This document shows, piece by piece, positions 11,545 through 23,462 of a stretch of 64,000 nt of DNA. This stretch comes from Elgaria multicarinata webbii (Eukaryota > Chordata > Lepidosauria > Squamata > Anguidae). How positions within the stretch are numbered: position 1 is the stretch's first letter; each line of letters starts with the position of its first letter. The stretch lies in contig NC_086172.1 of assembly GCF_023053635.1 (NCBI RefSeq), positions 18,567,501-18,631,500 on the forward strand, read 5' to 3'. The position numbers and the translations under genes were made by a program. A model generated the notes under the pieces. It was not told the DNA's origin. It saw only the letters and a list, made by a program, of their open reading frames with translations, and ran no database searches.

Positions 11545-12830
11545 ACTTGATAATTAACTGCATGTGGGCCAACAAACGGAAGGCAAGACAAGATGGAGGC
11601 ACTGCGGTTCTCGTGTCCAAGAACTGGCTATGCAATCTGTTATAGACAGGGTTTGTCCTCCTCCTAAAATGGCAGATAGCTGGCCTGGAGGTACTCCTTG
11701 ATTCAGCTTTATCACTTGAGCCTAAGTGGTCCCGGTGGCTGAATGTGACCTTTACCAGCTGTGGCTGCTTCTAGACAGGGAAAGCTTGCTGGCTACAGTG
11801 GTCCACGCTTTATGATTGAATTACTGGAATGTACATGGGGCTGCCCTTGAAAATGAGTGAGGAATTTCAGCTAGTGCAGAATGGAGCTGCTAGAACTTTA
11901 ACTGGTGCTTCCTGGGTGGAATCACATAACACCAGTTCTGAAGAAACGGCACTGGATATTTGTTTCCAATTCAAGGAGCTGGTGCTTACCTTAAAAGCCC
12001 TAAATGACATGGGATTCAAATATCTGGAGGCGTGTCTCTCCCGATATCAGCAAGAGAGGCACTTATCCAAGTAGTTTCAATACATTAATGGTGCAGTCCT
12101 ATCTGGATGCCTGTCTGCCTCTGAACTCAAGAAGCTGATGGACATCCTCAGCGGAGCAGGAGGAGCGTGGAGCTGATCTTGGCCTCCGTGCTCCTCTCAC
12201 TCTGCATTTTTGCTAGACTGGTGTTTTTGCTAGGCTGGGGGAGAGCAGAAGGCTGGGGGGGGCTCATACCCCTGCTTCCTCTCCCCTTCCTGCCCACAGA
12301 ACCTCCCCCTTTGCCTCCTCTCTGGGGTCACTTTTGCAACTTCGGAAACGCAGCTGACATGATTCTCTGTGCGCTTACTGTGAGGGAAAGGGGTGGGGAG
12401 CTCAGACTCCTGGGTCCAAGGTTGGAGTGGTGTCTCTGACCTTGGATCCAGGGATCCCATCTATACTACGCAGCAGTAGCAGCAGCCACCCCAGATGCTG
12501 TCCAGGGGCCATAGGGTTGCTCTCTAATGGGCCACAAAGAAAGAGCCTTCTCTGCTGTGGCTCCCAATTGTGGAATGCCCTCCCTTAGATCTATGTTTGG
12601 CACCAGCATTTCAATACTCCAAACACCTGCTTGCCCAAGCGTTTCAAGTTGGGTTGTTTGTCTTATTGTCTCTCAATTGTTTTGATGATTTCTTGTTATT
12701 GGTTGTATTGTATTTTGTAATTATATGACCATTTATAGTCCATACTTACTATATACCACCCTGGCATCTCGAAGGATGAAGGGCGTTTTATAAATGATTT
12801 TAATATATACATACATAATATGAAGTTGCC
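11545..12830 (+). mobile_element. Old L2-clade LINE 3' part, interrupted
   Basis: On the plus strand this aligns by eye with the better preserved L2 copies at 38270 and 58217: ctgcatgtgggccaacaaac matches the MRANK region, then gggctgcccttgaaaatgag matches GLPLKM, then VLTLKALNDMGFKYLEACLS. The match resumes near 12510-12600 with ttctctgctgtggctcccaa. The intervening ~12090-12505 stretch does not fit L2 and is probably an inserted element. The ORF carries many disruptions, so this is an ancient copy. Confidence 0.55.
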
Positions 12831-14134
12831 CCCACATGAATTCAGAGTGACATAAACTGCAGATTATTTCAGGTCACTGAAAACCAACTGCTTGGCAAGA
12901 ATAGGTAAATTCAGAATTAAGAAATGTGGTTGAAGCCAGTGGGTCGGCATCAAACTGTTGTAAGTCTGCTTTGGGTAAAGGTATACATTTTGATGACTAT
13001 GGATCAAAGACATGTTACACATTTTATTACTGATAAAGTAAAAGGCTGCATAACTTGTAAAGCTGTTTTGTGGGATCATATATGTCTGAATTGAAATGAT
13101 AACATTTACTTCCTCTTTATGTTCTGATCTGACTTCTGACAAATGTTCACCCAGCTTTACCTATAACACCAGAAGCCTCTGCCTGTGTGTACCCTTCCAT
13201 AAGAGGGAATCCTGTAGCTCTATTTTTGGTACCCATAGGATTCTGGAATTTAAGGATACACCTTTAATTCCAGCAGAACTCAGGCAAAATGATTTACGAC
13301 GTTTCATGAGTGCAAAAACGTTTCCTCTTTACATTTTTCACACTCGGCCTCAGGGAAAAAACAACTATCGTAACCGACGTAATCATAATGTTATCTGGCA
13401 GATTGTGGAGATGCCATTAGTGGAATTAAAATAAAAACATGTTATGAGGAGCATGGAAAAAGAATGATCTCAGGGTTAACGTTTAACAAAGAACAAACCT
13501 GACTAATATCACTCTTAAATCAATATGCTGAAAAGATAAAATGCAGAAGGCCTCCAAGTGTTTAGCCAGGAAGTGAAGTCATCCTTGTATAACATCTCAA
13601 AAGATTTCATGTTAAGACTGAATGATTACTGAAAACTCTCTCTCTGAAGCAAGCTCTCTCCTGGGTGAGATGTTGGTGTGGCATTTTGGCTCAGGACATA
13701 TGCGCTGACTGACCTCCCGGGTCTCAGATATTGCCTTTTGCAAAGCAGGGCTTCTGACACAAACCAAAAGCCCATGGGCTGCAGAGGAGGAAGTGACAAG
13801 GAGGTCAACAGAGCTGTTTGGAAACTCAGTGGGTTTTAAGTAGAATGGCCAGAAGGTTAACTACAGAGGAGGCAGGGGGAAAGCATGTGCGGACATCTGT
13901 AACAAGAAAGGCTCAAAATACATTCAACCCACTTGAATTCAAACATCAAATCTGATTCCAGCCCTTTCTGCTCTGCATTTTTAACACACCCACATATGCC
14001 TTGATCGTAAGAGCATCCATAATCTTGAAGATTGCTCTTCAGTGGTTTTGAGTGTGGAGCAATAAGGGGCGCAAGTGGTCTTGGCCTGCCAAGGGTAAGG
14101 GGGGAGCACAAATGGGCTATGGTAGGTGGTAGGG

Positions 14135-14250
14135 CCAATTTTAATTATTTACAACACCGAGTGTTGGAGTTTGACCAGGGAAACCTGAGCTCAGTTCCCT
14201 ATATGGCCACGAAGCTCACTGCATGACTTTGGACCAGTCAGTGTTGTAAA
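14135..14250 (+). mobile_element. tRNA-derived SINE fragment
   Basis: Contains ggccacgaagctcactgcat and actttggaccagtcag, typical of a common squamate tRNA-derived SINE body (catgaagctcactgggtgac ... ccttgggccagtca). The tRNA head is barely recognisable. The same family occurs at 28935-29040. Confidence 0.45.
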
Positions 14251-15919
14251 GAGAAATTGGATCCCTCAGATAAAGATACAACATTCTTTTCTGGAATGTG
14301 ACCAAAGGCACAGAAGGCTGAAGTTTAGACCTACATTGATTTTACCCAAACAGTCCTCTTTTCCCAGTGGAGAATCCATGGACGTAACAGGAGTATGTTA
14401 CTTACTCTTCTCTCTCTAATTCACGTAGGGGCTAGAGAACTCACAGGATGCTCACCCTGCACATTCACTGAGCCCTGCTTGTCTGTCCCTGTTTTGGGGA
14501 ACCTTGCATGAAGAGGGCCTTTAAGGCCCTGACTGGCACATGGGGGGAGGCAAATCACACTTCCTGGGGCCTCTGGAAAGTGCGCTAATTCCCCCAGCCA
14601 CCGTCAGTAGAGTGGAGGGGAGAAATATGCAATTTCCCCAGCATTGGGGAAATCACATTTCTTCCCACCCACCACCCACCCACTGACAGGTGCCTTAAAG
14701 GCCCTGTTAATAAGGCCTTTAAGGCCCCCATCTGTGTGGTTTGAGGAGAGAGAACTGCAGTTTCCCCAAGGCTGGGGAAATTGCGTATTTTCCCCTGTTG
14801 CAATAATGGCGGCCACCAGTAATGCAGTGGTAGAAAAGGACAAAGGACGCAGGGCAGGGGAGAACAGTTCTGACCTGACCTGCACTTCCGTCTAGCATTG
14901 GGGCGAAAATCCACCAGGTGCGGCCACCTAGGCCCGTAAGTATCTGGGGGCAATTGGATGTTTGCCCCCAGGTGGATGTTTGCCCCAACGCTAAGCTTAT
15001 GGCTTTGTAAATCCACACATTGTAACATTCTTTTCTTTTCTTCAACTCCTATCTGAAGAGTAATTCTTCAATTTAAGCTCTCCATCACTATTTATTTTGT
15101 CATTCATCATTCCTTCTTCTCTATATTACACACGCACCTTTATTAGCATTATCTCCTACAATCTGTGTCTTCTAACTTTAAAAGTGTATGTTAAGGAGCA
15201 ATACTTTGGGTCTTTGTTGCTTTTTGGCCCAGACAGGCTACTGTGCCACTTTCATGAGAAAGTCACATATTGGTTCCATTGCTCCCATGAGACTCGCTGC
15301 TAATGCACTTCCGAAAGTGACCCCTAGAACAAGTGGAAACACTTGTTCCTTGTTTTCAGATTGGGATAGGAAAGTGGAGCTCCCTGCTGCAAACTTTGCT
15401 GACCTGCCCGATTCCAGAAACAAGCATTCCTGCTCTTTCTGGATGTTTCAGGAACCTCTAGCTTGCACCAGCAGTTTTGTTGCACTAGCAGTGAGTCCTG
15501 CCAGTACACGGACAGCATAGGATACTGCCCAAAGTATGTGTGCATGTGTATATTTATACCTCTGTCTCTATATCCATGCCATGTATATCTAGAATCTATA
15601 AGTCAAATTATTTATTTATTATTTACTTGTAAATGTATGAGTTTTCTTTTGGTCCAGATAACCTCTCCCCCCCCCCCCAAGGACTTACTGTTAAAACAGT
15701 AAATCAGCATGCCTGATAAAGGAAACTATTAGGCATTTGAACAACCTAGTAACTCACTAAAATAAGGAAGTAACATCTAAAATGTTTTCTTTAGACTTAC
15801 CGCTCAGTCTAATCAGCCTTACAGGGTTGTTCCCCTGAGTTCATTGGAAGAAGAACAGGATGCAAGCATGATAACCCATAATCTCTGGAAGCTAGCTAGT
15901 GTGAGCCATTATTCTTAGG

Positions 15920-16257
15920 GTGTCATCAGACAAGTGTTTTATTGCACGCTCATTGCTGGGCACTCACGGATTTTTGTGGGTCCCTCTGATGACGTCAGCG
16001 TCCCGCGCGCTTCCCGTCCCTTCTAGCATTTTTCGCACAACAAAAAAACACCCCAGTAAGTCTAGCATATTTTTTTGAAATGGAAGTTGCCGTTATCTCC
16101 TTCCGTGTACAGGAGAAGCAGCACGATCAAAACGGCCCAATGAATGGGCTGTGCGTACATGGTTTACTTCGTCTTTTGAAAGAAGAAGTAATGAGGGACA
16201 AACGCACGGGCGGAGAAGCGACGGTAAGGAAAAACGATTCCCCCCGTGTGATGCTGC
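15920..16257. mobile_element. Composite MITE ('gtgtcatcaga' family), A-type left and B-type right end
   Basis: The left end is gtgtcatcagacaagtgttt tattgcacgctcatt (A-type). The right part gaagtaatgagggacaaacg ... gagaagcgacggtaagg ... ccgtgtgatg is B-type. The same modules recur at 21767-22351 and 55533-55873 in other combinations. Flanks attcttag and gcacttag share the last five bases, a possible worn 8-bp duplication. The element ends 91 bp from the exon 27 donor. Confidence 0.55.
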
Positions 16258-16348
16258 ACTTAGTAACAAAATCCTTCAGATGGAACTCCGGTCTTGTTCC
16301 AAACCAGAACAACGCATAAATTGTTGTTATCACATCCTAGATATGTAC

Positions 16349-16646
16349 CTGTTTTGGATTTTTCTGGCATTGGAGTCATGTACCCGTCTTCATCCAGCTC
16401 ATTTCTCGGTCCTCGCTCTGGTAGAAACGCTGTTGGGTCAGCGCTGTACCTCTGAGTGATGCTGTCTTCCTGTGAAAGACTGGCCACTTGTTTCCGTAAA
16501 GTGCCATTGCAGCAGGTATCGTCACAGATCTCTGCCGCCCCTTGCATGATTGGAGGTTCTGGCGCTATACTTGGTATGGCAGCTCGGTATGGCAAAAGGA
16601 CTCCTTGTTCTATGGCCAAGCTGCCATCTCTGTAGATAAACTGGTT
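16349..16646 (-). CDS. ERBB4: ERBB4 exon 27: cytoplasmic tail
   Basis: Internal exon of 298 bp encoding 99 residues plus one base, exactly as in human (residues 1062-1160). It follows acceptor ttttttatag and ends at donor GTACAT. It begins [10 protein letters not shown] and ends [11 protein letters not shown]. Conserved landmarks are NQF-Y (human Y1066), the VPY site here LPYRA (Y1081), [22 protein letters not shown] (Y1128) and [11 protein letters not shown] (Y1150). The exon starts in phase 0, so exon 25 can join it directly when exon 26 is skipped (CYT-2 form). The stretch between Y1081 and CCNGTLRK, and the ~15 residues after RK, diverge from human, as expected for disordered tail. The donor is weaker than consensus at positions +4 to +6. 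Confidence 0.96.
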
Positions 16647-16961
16647 CTATAAAAAACATAGGACATGGTGTGAGCGATCAGCATAATTAAAACTATGCTT
16701 CGGTGGCTTTCAGGCATATAACATTCCATCTAATTTTCATCTGTCTGTTCAATGTAGTATAAATTTTCTAGACCGGACATTTGTTCTTAGTACATTGTTT
16801 GGAGTAACGTCACCCAGGCCCTGTTTGCTTCATTGAAGCTTCCTTGGATTCCAGTCAAGAGTGGAAACTATATATATCACAATTTCATGGTAGAATTCTG
16901 TAATCTAAAATATTTAAAAATTAAAATGCATTTTTCAAGAATCTATGGGACTAAAACTTAG

Positions 16962-17464
16962 TAGGGCTGTGCATGGACCCCCCCCCCCCGATCTGCTCCA
17001 CACCCGATCCGCAAATTCCGGATGGGGTCCACTCCACCCCACGTCAATCTGCCTATGGTCCACTCTGGAGCTCCGGAGCTCCAGATCCAAATCGGAGTTT
17101 TGCAGCGGCGGTGGCAGCAGGTAAGGCCCCTCTCTCTCCTCCCCCCTTACCTGAGTTCGTCGTGGTCCGGCGGCTGCTTCAACTGAGCACGAGGACTCAA
17201 ACCGGAAGACCAGGCTGACCCTTCCCCCCTGCCCCCTTACCTGGCTCCGCCGCCATCGCCACATGGACTGCGGCAGTGCCAGGTAAGCCCCCACTTACCT
17301 TTTTTTCGGAGCTCCGGATCGAGGCGAAGGATCTGCTTGGTCTCGATCCTCTTTACCTCACTCTGCAGCCCCCCCAACTTGCTTCGTCTACACCTTTGTT
17401 GGAGGCAAATCAGGCCACCTTGCTATTGCTTCTACACTCCAAAGCGAAGCAGAGCACAGCCCTA
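16962..17464. mobile_element. hAT-type non-autonomous transposon with exact 8-bp target duplication
   Basis: The ends TAGGGCTGTGC and GCACAGCCCTA are perfect inverted copies, and the element is flanked by the direct octamer aaacttag (16954-16961 and 17465-17472). Eight-base duplications are characteristic of hAT transposases. The interior is GC-rich with repeated ggagctccgga, cttacctg and ggatctgc modules and no long transposase frame. Its sibling is 26279-26856. Confidence 0.85.
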
Positions 17465-18742
17465 AAACTTAGGATGTTTGCTTCAATTTTAGTATCACGG
17501 CACACATTATCTTTAAAAAGAAAAGAAAAACTATGGCAAACCCATCAACATTTTGCTAACATCTCCAAAACTGAAGGCAAATGGAAAATTTTAGGCTGAG
17601 ATTTGTGTTACTGCTCTCATTAAAATAAGCAAATGTTTGCCTTTTCAACTGATATCTCTCCTTCCTCCCCTTCTCATATACCTATCAATGCCTGGCTTTG
17701 GGGGTGACATAGGAATATGCAGGACCCTCCTGAAGATTTATGCCACCCTTACCAAATTAATTTTGCAGAATAATTCAGATGTTTCTCCCAAACTAATTCA
17801 CCTCAAAATGTCAGTTTAGGCAAAACTTGACAGCAACTTTAAGTGCCATCCCAAATCCCTAGCCAGCGCTAGCTCATGGAGGGGCTTAGGGTTGGGCAAA
17901 GGTGCCCTTCTGCCAGCGTGTTCTGGCAGAAAGGAGTTCCACCAGTGGAGAGGCCCCATCTATCCCACTACCGCCAGGCCACCTGCAGGAAGCCATGTGG
18001 TAGATCTGTTGGATCCAAAGACTTACAGATCACCACACACACACTCACTACTCTGGATCCACTCCTGAAGTGGTTCTAAACCCTTACACCTTAATCTTAT
18101 TATGAATCAGTTTTGGTTCCCCTGGGAAAATATTAGTGTTAATCCATTATGCATTTTATTGACTTAAAGGACTACTTATCTATTTTATATGTTGGTTGCA
18201 AGAAAAAAAATCTGTTCATTTTTATATAATACTCTGATAAAGAGCTTAGCACTGGAATTGCATTGGGAGTAATGTCCATACTTCTTGGATCAATAAACTA
18301 CTCTCTTGCGCCTGTTAAATGTTTGTTGTTGTTTCTGACTAGGAACAAGACCAGCTCCAGGTTTATATTGCCCTGTGGGCATGGGTGATGCCTACATCTG
18401 TTTCATCAGTCCACTATCAATGGGTGAGTGGGCAGGACCTGCCTATAAACAGGGGCGGGGGGAGAGATGAGGAGTTGATGCTACCAAGAGAGGAACCAGG
18501 TAGTATCACTGATGAGGAAGAAGGTCAGTGACAAAGGAGTAGCACTGAGCCATCTGACTGACCCACCTGTTCTGCTGGGCCTGATTAGGAATAATAGCCA
18601 GTGACATGTAAGCACTCATTCAGTTTGGACACAACTCCTAATGTCTCTGATATGCATTGGAAGAGCAAGATCACACCCTTCTTCTCCATCTACTTTGACA
18701 TGCCTATCATTGAACATCCAGATTAAATCCAACAAGCAAGCA

Positions 18743-18982
18743 AGTTACAGGAAGTCAGATTCTGGCTGGACATCAGGAAAAACTTCCTGACTGTTAGAGC
18801 AGTACGACAATGGAACCAGTTTCCTAAGGAGGTTGTGGGCTCTCCAACGCTAGAGGTATTCAAGAGGCAGCTGGACAACCATCTGTCAAGTATGCTGTAG
18901 GGTGGATCCCTGCATTGAGCAGGGGGTTGGACTCGATGGCCTTGTAGGCCCCTTCCAACTCTGCTGTTCTATGATTCTATGA
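18743..18982 (+). mobile_element. CR1-clade LINE 3' end
   Basis: Plus-strand copy: ctggacatcaggaaaaactt, ctgactgttagagcagtacg, then gagcagggggttggactcga and the tail ctatgattctatga. It encodes the last ~50 residues of the CR1 ORF with the WNQFP motif. Strongly 5'-truncated. Confidence 0.8.
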
Positions 18983-19771
18983 TAAACTGTACGATCACTA
19001 TCCCACATAAAATGTCATGATTTGGGGCTATGCCCTCTGGTGTCCTCAGAAGCAGAACAGATATGGAGGTTGGAGAGTGGGGGAGGGCAGAATTTTGCTC
19101 CCACACAAACACAAAAATGCAGGAGAGAGACTGGGGAGGTGTATCATCTGAAGTGAGTCATTGACAATTGCAGATTCTTTCCACCAGGAACCAAACTTTC
19201 TAATAAGGCAATTTTTATTGACATCTGTTATCTGCCCCCTTCTTTTACCTTTGAGCAAAGATTTTCTTCAATGACAGAGATGTTTCTTAAATTTAAAGAC
19301 ATAGAGGCACCTCCTTAAGTCACTCCAATAGTTGATAACTGAACTAGCTTCATGAGAATTGCAAGGGCCAAGGCAACATCTCCTGTCTTGCAGGGTTTAT
19401 TCCAACCAGATACTTTGGGACTCATGAATGGCTTCCTAATCTTTCAATTTCCAGTTATCAGTAAAGTTGAGAACAATGAGTTAGCAACACTGGCTAATAA
19501 GGTAAAATAGGAAGCAGAACTTAAGCACTAGAAATATTTGATTTTGTAGAGTTCTGCGCTCTCACTAGGATTTCCATTGGTATTACGGAGACATGTTTGT
19601 TCGCCTATGCTCAGTATCGCAGAACATAATCAGTCCTGGCTCTAGAGTTGGGGGAGTAGGAAATGGTAAGGGACATGGTTGAATTTATGAAGAAACGAGA
19701 AGAAGAAAGGATACATTTAAAAAAAGACAAACAAACCCCTAAATGATGAAGGTTGATTGTGAAATACTTAC

Positions 19772-19819
19772 TCCTGACATAGGGGTGTAGGCAGGAGGAG
19801 GGCTGTGTCCAATTTCACT
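19772..19819 (-). CDS. ERBB4: ERBB4 exon 26: CYT-1 alternative cassette exon
   Basis: A 48-bp exon encoding exactly SEIGHSPPPAYTPMSG, identical to human residues 1046-1061 as I recall them. It distinguishes the CYT-1 isoform from CYT-2. It carries two overlapping docking motifs: PPAY, bound by WW domains of ubiquitin ligases such as ITCH and WWP1, and YTPM (human Y1056), the PI3-kinase p85 SH2 site. Its acceptor is ttttctttcctattag and its donor is GTAAGT, a perfect consensus. Both edges are phase 0, so skipping keeps frame. It is too short for ordinary ORF detection and was found by reading the minus strand. The 16 unchanged residues and good splice sites imply the CYT-1/CYT-2 switch works in this species. 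Confidence 0.95.
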
Positions 19820-21766
19820 CTAATAGGAAAGAAAAATGGAATGACGTATATAGTAAGAGGTCACATGGATGAAACGAAGTCACATGAGCGCTGTGAACCA
19901 ATGAAGAAAAAGCATGCACAAATTGGTGAGGTTTACTCAAAACACCAGCCAAATTCAGCCCTGTCTGCTCAGGCAAAGCTGCCCCTGAAAGGGATCCAAC
20001 TGCAGCTTTGTGTGAGCTCTAGGATTTGGGGATTTGGCTGTCAAATGATTAAGAAAAGGCTGAAAAGAGGCGAAAGGTTTCTTTGCACAAGAGAGTGATG
20101 GGCATGCAGAAGGCCAGGTTTTGCTCTAAAATTGAGAATCTAAAAGGATGCTCCTACCGTTATCTACCTGGTCTAAAAAGAGAGGAAAGGATTTATTGTC
20201 CAACAATGATGAAAAGGGCAAAGAATTCGGGTTTGCAAACACCGTCATCACAGAATTGTCCATTCCTCTAGACTGGGCTGACATGTCAGAGAAAAGCAGA
20301 ACTACTAAGGCAGATCTTCTAATGTCGAAAATTTAATGTGGCAATAGCTCAATCATTTGGAAGGCCATTACTTCAAGTGCTTAAGACGGCTGCTGTTTAT
20401 TTAGATTTTTCTTTCTATAATGTTCTTCATTTAATTTAACTTTAGAAGCCAATTTTCATTTCTCTGTCTCCCTGCCTCTCCCTGGATCTTCCTGAGATAA
20501 CCATAGCGCTAAAGTAGACCCTAGCATGTGCGCTTCTTTGGAAGGAGCATCTGGAAAGGAGAATGATTTACATGTCATGGGTCCATCTTGGCTTTTCCAG
20601 CTGTCTCTGACTTTCTGTCCCCCATACAATCGTGTTCTATGGTACAACTTGTCTAGCACTGCAATTTAAATGCAAGTCGCCAAGAGGATTAAAAAGGGCT
20701 CTGGATGAACACCGTTCAACAACTCCTTAGATGCACAGAATGGCCCTTTTGGCTTTCATTCACCACTTCCTGATGTACCATCTTCCTCCTAGCAATCTTT
20801 TCCTTTCCTTTCCTTTTTTGGTAATGTTTTGCTACTACTTGCATGGTGTTGCCTATAGTGTAACAGACAACTGAGATGTGACCAGAGCAGTTATATGTGT
20901 TTAAATATGGAATTCCCCCATTAATGTAGAAAAGAAGGGGTAGGTTCTGATTTTAAAAGTAAAAAGATGCATGACTGAGAAAAAGGAGTTATGCTGCCCA
21001 AATGCAAAATTAATCAATTTGTATATTGAATCTGGCATGTTCATAATTGTAAAACAAGTCCTCACTTGGATCTAAGGATTTTTAAAAATATTTTCAAAAT
21101 TCAAGCCAAATTAATTTATATTTTCAGTGACTGCCCTACATGGTGTGTGTGGGGTGGGTGGGTGGGTGGGAATGGGTGTTCTGTTCTTAGGAAACATAAG
21201 TGATCACAGAACATTTTATCCAGGTGCAGTATAGAAAGCTAAAAGGAAGATAACTGCCCCCTCTGGGTCTTTTCCTGCCGTACAGTCCCTAGAAACAATG
21301 TTAAGTGATCATGTAGCGCCATTTTCAGGGACAATTCTAGCCCCATTTTGAAAGCACATGGCAGGAGCCCAGCTTGCTAGCCTCTCAGAGAGAAGTTAAA
21401 GAAACAAGAGAAGTGGTTCCAAAACCTTGTACCATTTGCATTATTGTAAGTTCAGGTTTGTTATTACTTCAAAATCTCCTCAGCAGAGAACTTCCATTCA
21501 AATGTAAAATGTTGAATCCACAGCTTGGCAGGGAAATTACAAATGATGACGAGTTCAGGACACCCACCACAAATGAAAAATGAAGCAAACCCCCCATCCT
21601 TCTATCTGTGGCTTCCCTCCCCAAGCACTCTTCCCCCCCAGCCTCGGAAAAGAGTTCTTAGTGAAAGGGGCTGCAGTGAGATACGCCTGGGGAAGAGGGC
21701 TGCATTCTTCCTTTGTGCACCCACCTAAAAATAGGATCCCAGCCCCTACTTTCCATGTGGAGCGCC

Positions 21767-22351
21767 ATCAGATGAGTGTTTTATTGCACGCTCATTACCA
21801 GGCACTCACGGATTATTGGGGGTCCCTCACACAATGCTGTCTGCCTCCCGCACACCTCCTGCCCCTTCTGGCCTTCACGTGACAAAAAAAACCCTCAAGA
21901 GCGCCATCACAAGGGGAAAATCGCATTTCCTTACAGACACTTCTCCGGCCACGCATTTGTCCCTCATTACTTCCTATTTTGAAAGAAGAAGTAAACAACA
22001 CAGTGGGCCGTTTTGATTGTGCTGCTTCTCCTGTGGGAGATAGCAGCACATTCCTTTTTTTTTTTTAAAGGAAGTCAGATTTTTTTTGGGGGGGGTGTCT
22101 ATTTTTCTATGGAAAAATGAGCGAGAGGAGCACAGGAAGTGGACATTGTCATCTAAAGGAAACATGCACACTTGTAAGTGGGCAGTAGCAAGCATGCAAT
22201 AAAACACTCATCTGATGAACCCCCCCCCACAGTAAGTCCAAATTACTTCCTCTTTCCTCTCCCTTAAGAATGAGGAAGTAATGAGGGACAATTGCATGGT
22301 TGGAGAAGCGACGGTAAGGCATCACAATTTTCCCCCGTGTGATGATGCTCA
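21767..22351. mobile_element. Composite MITE with interleaved A and B inverted ends
   Basis: A-type ends gcgccatcagatgagtgttt (from 21767) and its inverse cactcatctgatgaac (to about 22219) alternate with B-type ends gcgccatcacaaggggaaaa (from 21898) and its inverse near 22260-22351 (ggagaagcgacggtaagg ... cgtgtgatgatgc). The order A, B, A-inverse, B-inverse is interleaved rather than nested. No coding sequence. Related copies are at 15920 and 55533. Confidence 0.55.
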
Positions 22352-22787
22352 TGGTTGATGTAGTTCTGTGTTCACCCATATTGAACGACCACCATCACAT
22401 CTAGTTTTACCCTCAGACTGTGGAATAATTGGTTGGCAAGGCACTCGAGTATATAATAGTCTCAAACCTTCCTCAGTGATATATCTGTCCAGTATGAATA
22501 ATAATAACCACCTATCTCGCAACCAGCAACGTTGTGAGGATAAATGAGCTAGGCATTGGGAGACAGTTTGCACATTCCTCTGGTTAATGCTACAGGAAGT
22601 ATTTTAGAAAGCAAGAAGGAAAATCTGGAGCTTGTTCTAGGCTAGCAGCAACTCCTGCTATGCATCACTCAGTGGTCAACACAAATACATCAGAGTGATC
22701 CACATGGTGAACTTTCTGACAGAACTATGAAGTGAAGAGTTGCCTCAAAGTGCTGTTTTGGGCTGCATTAATATAAGTATATCTTCC

Positions 22788-23352
22788 AAATCGCGTGAGG
22801 TACTGGTTCCTCTCTATTCAGCCCTAGTTAGGCCTCATCGTGAGTATTGCGTCCAGTTCTGGGCTCCACACTTCAAGAAGGATGCAGACAAGCTGGAGCG
22901 TGTTCAGAGGAGGGCAACCAGGATGATCAGGGGTCTGGAAACAAAGCCCTAGGAAGAGAGACTGAAAGAACTGGGCATGTTTAGCCTGGAGAAGAGAAGA
23001 TTGAGGGGAGACATGAGAGCACTCTTCAAATACTTGAAAGGTTGTCACACAGAGGAGGGCCAGGATCTCTTTTCGATCCTCACAGAGTGCAGGACACAGA
23101 ATAATGGGTTCAAGTTACAGAAAGCCAGATTCCGGCTGGACTTCAGGAAAAACTTCCTGACTGTTAGAGCAGTACGACAATGAAACCAGTTACCTAGGGA
23201 GGTTGTGGGCTCCCCCATGCTAGATGCATTCAAGAGGCAGCTGGACAACCATCTGTCAGGGATGCTTTAAGGTGGATTCCTGCATTGAACAGGGGGTTGG
23301 ACTCGATGGCCTTGTAGGCCCCTTCCAACTCTGCTATTCTATGATTCTAAGA
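22788..23352 (+). mobile_element. CR1-clade LINE, longest copy here
   Basis: About 565 bp of CR1 3' end on the plus strand. It starts in the RT C-terminal region ([38 protein letters not shown]), continues through [20 protein letters not shown] and ends with the ctatgattctaagattcta tail. A stop interrupts the frame at KP|GRE and another at VRQ|NQL, so the copy is dead. It is the reference for the shorter copies in this window. Confidence 0.85.
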
Positions 23353-23394
23353 TTCTAATCAGTTGTATATATTTTAAAGTATTTTGATATTTGA

Positions 23395-23462
23395 TGTTGT
23401 TCTCCCCCTCGATCCAGAGGGAGAGGCGGGTAAGAAATATATAATTATTATTGTTATTGTTA
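23395..23462 (+). mobile_element. LINE or SINE 3' tail fragment
   Basis: ctccccctcgatccagaggg agaggcgggtaagaaatat followed by ATT/GTT repeats. This resembles the ggcgggataaaaat-type end used by L2-mobilised elements, directly after a CR1 tail. Only the tail is present. Confidence 0.4.

Larger units (their letters stand above)
10707..16348 (-). other. ERBB4: ERBB4 intron 27 (5.6 kb)
   Basis: Bounded by donor GTACAT (minus, after 16349) and acceptor gtctag (before 10706). It contains a 525-bp DNA element (10777), an old interrupted L2 LINE (11545), a SINE fragment (14135) and a composite MITE ending 91 bp from exon 27. The stretches 12840-14130 and 14250-15900 show no gene. The interval 14590-14830 has repeated ggcctttaaggcccc and tttccccagc modules in both orientations, probably another DNA element I cannot name. 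15661-15681 is a C-run. Confidence 0.9.
16647..19771 (-). other. ERBB4: ERBB4 intron 26 (3.1 kb)
   Basis: Lies between the CYT-1 exon and exon 27. It contains a 503-bp hAT element (16962) and a CR1 3' end (18743). The remainder (17470-18730 and 18985-19760) is AT-rich with no gene or recognisable repeat. Confidence 0.9.
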
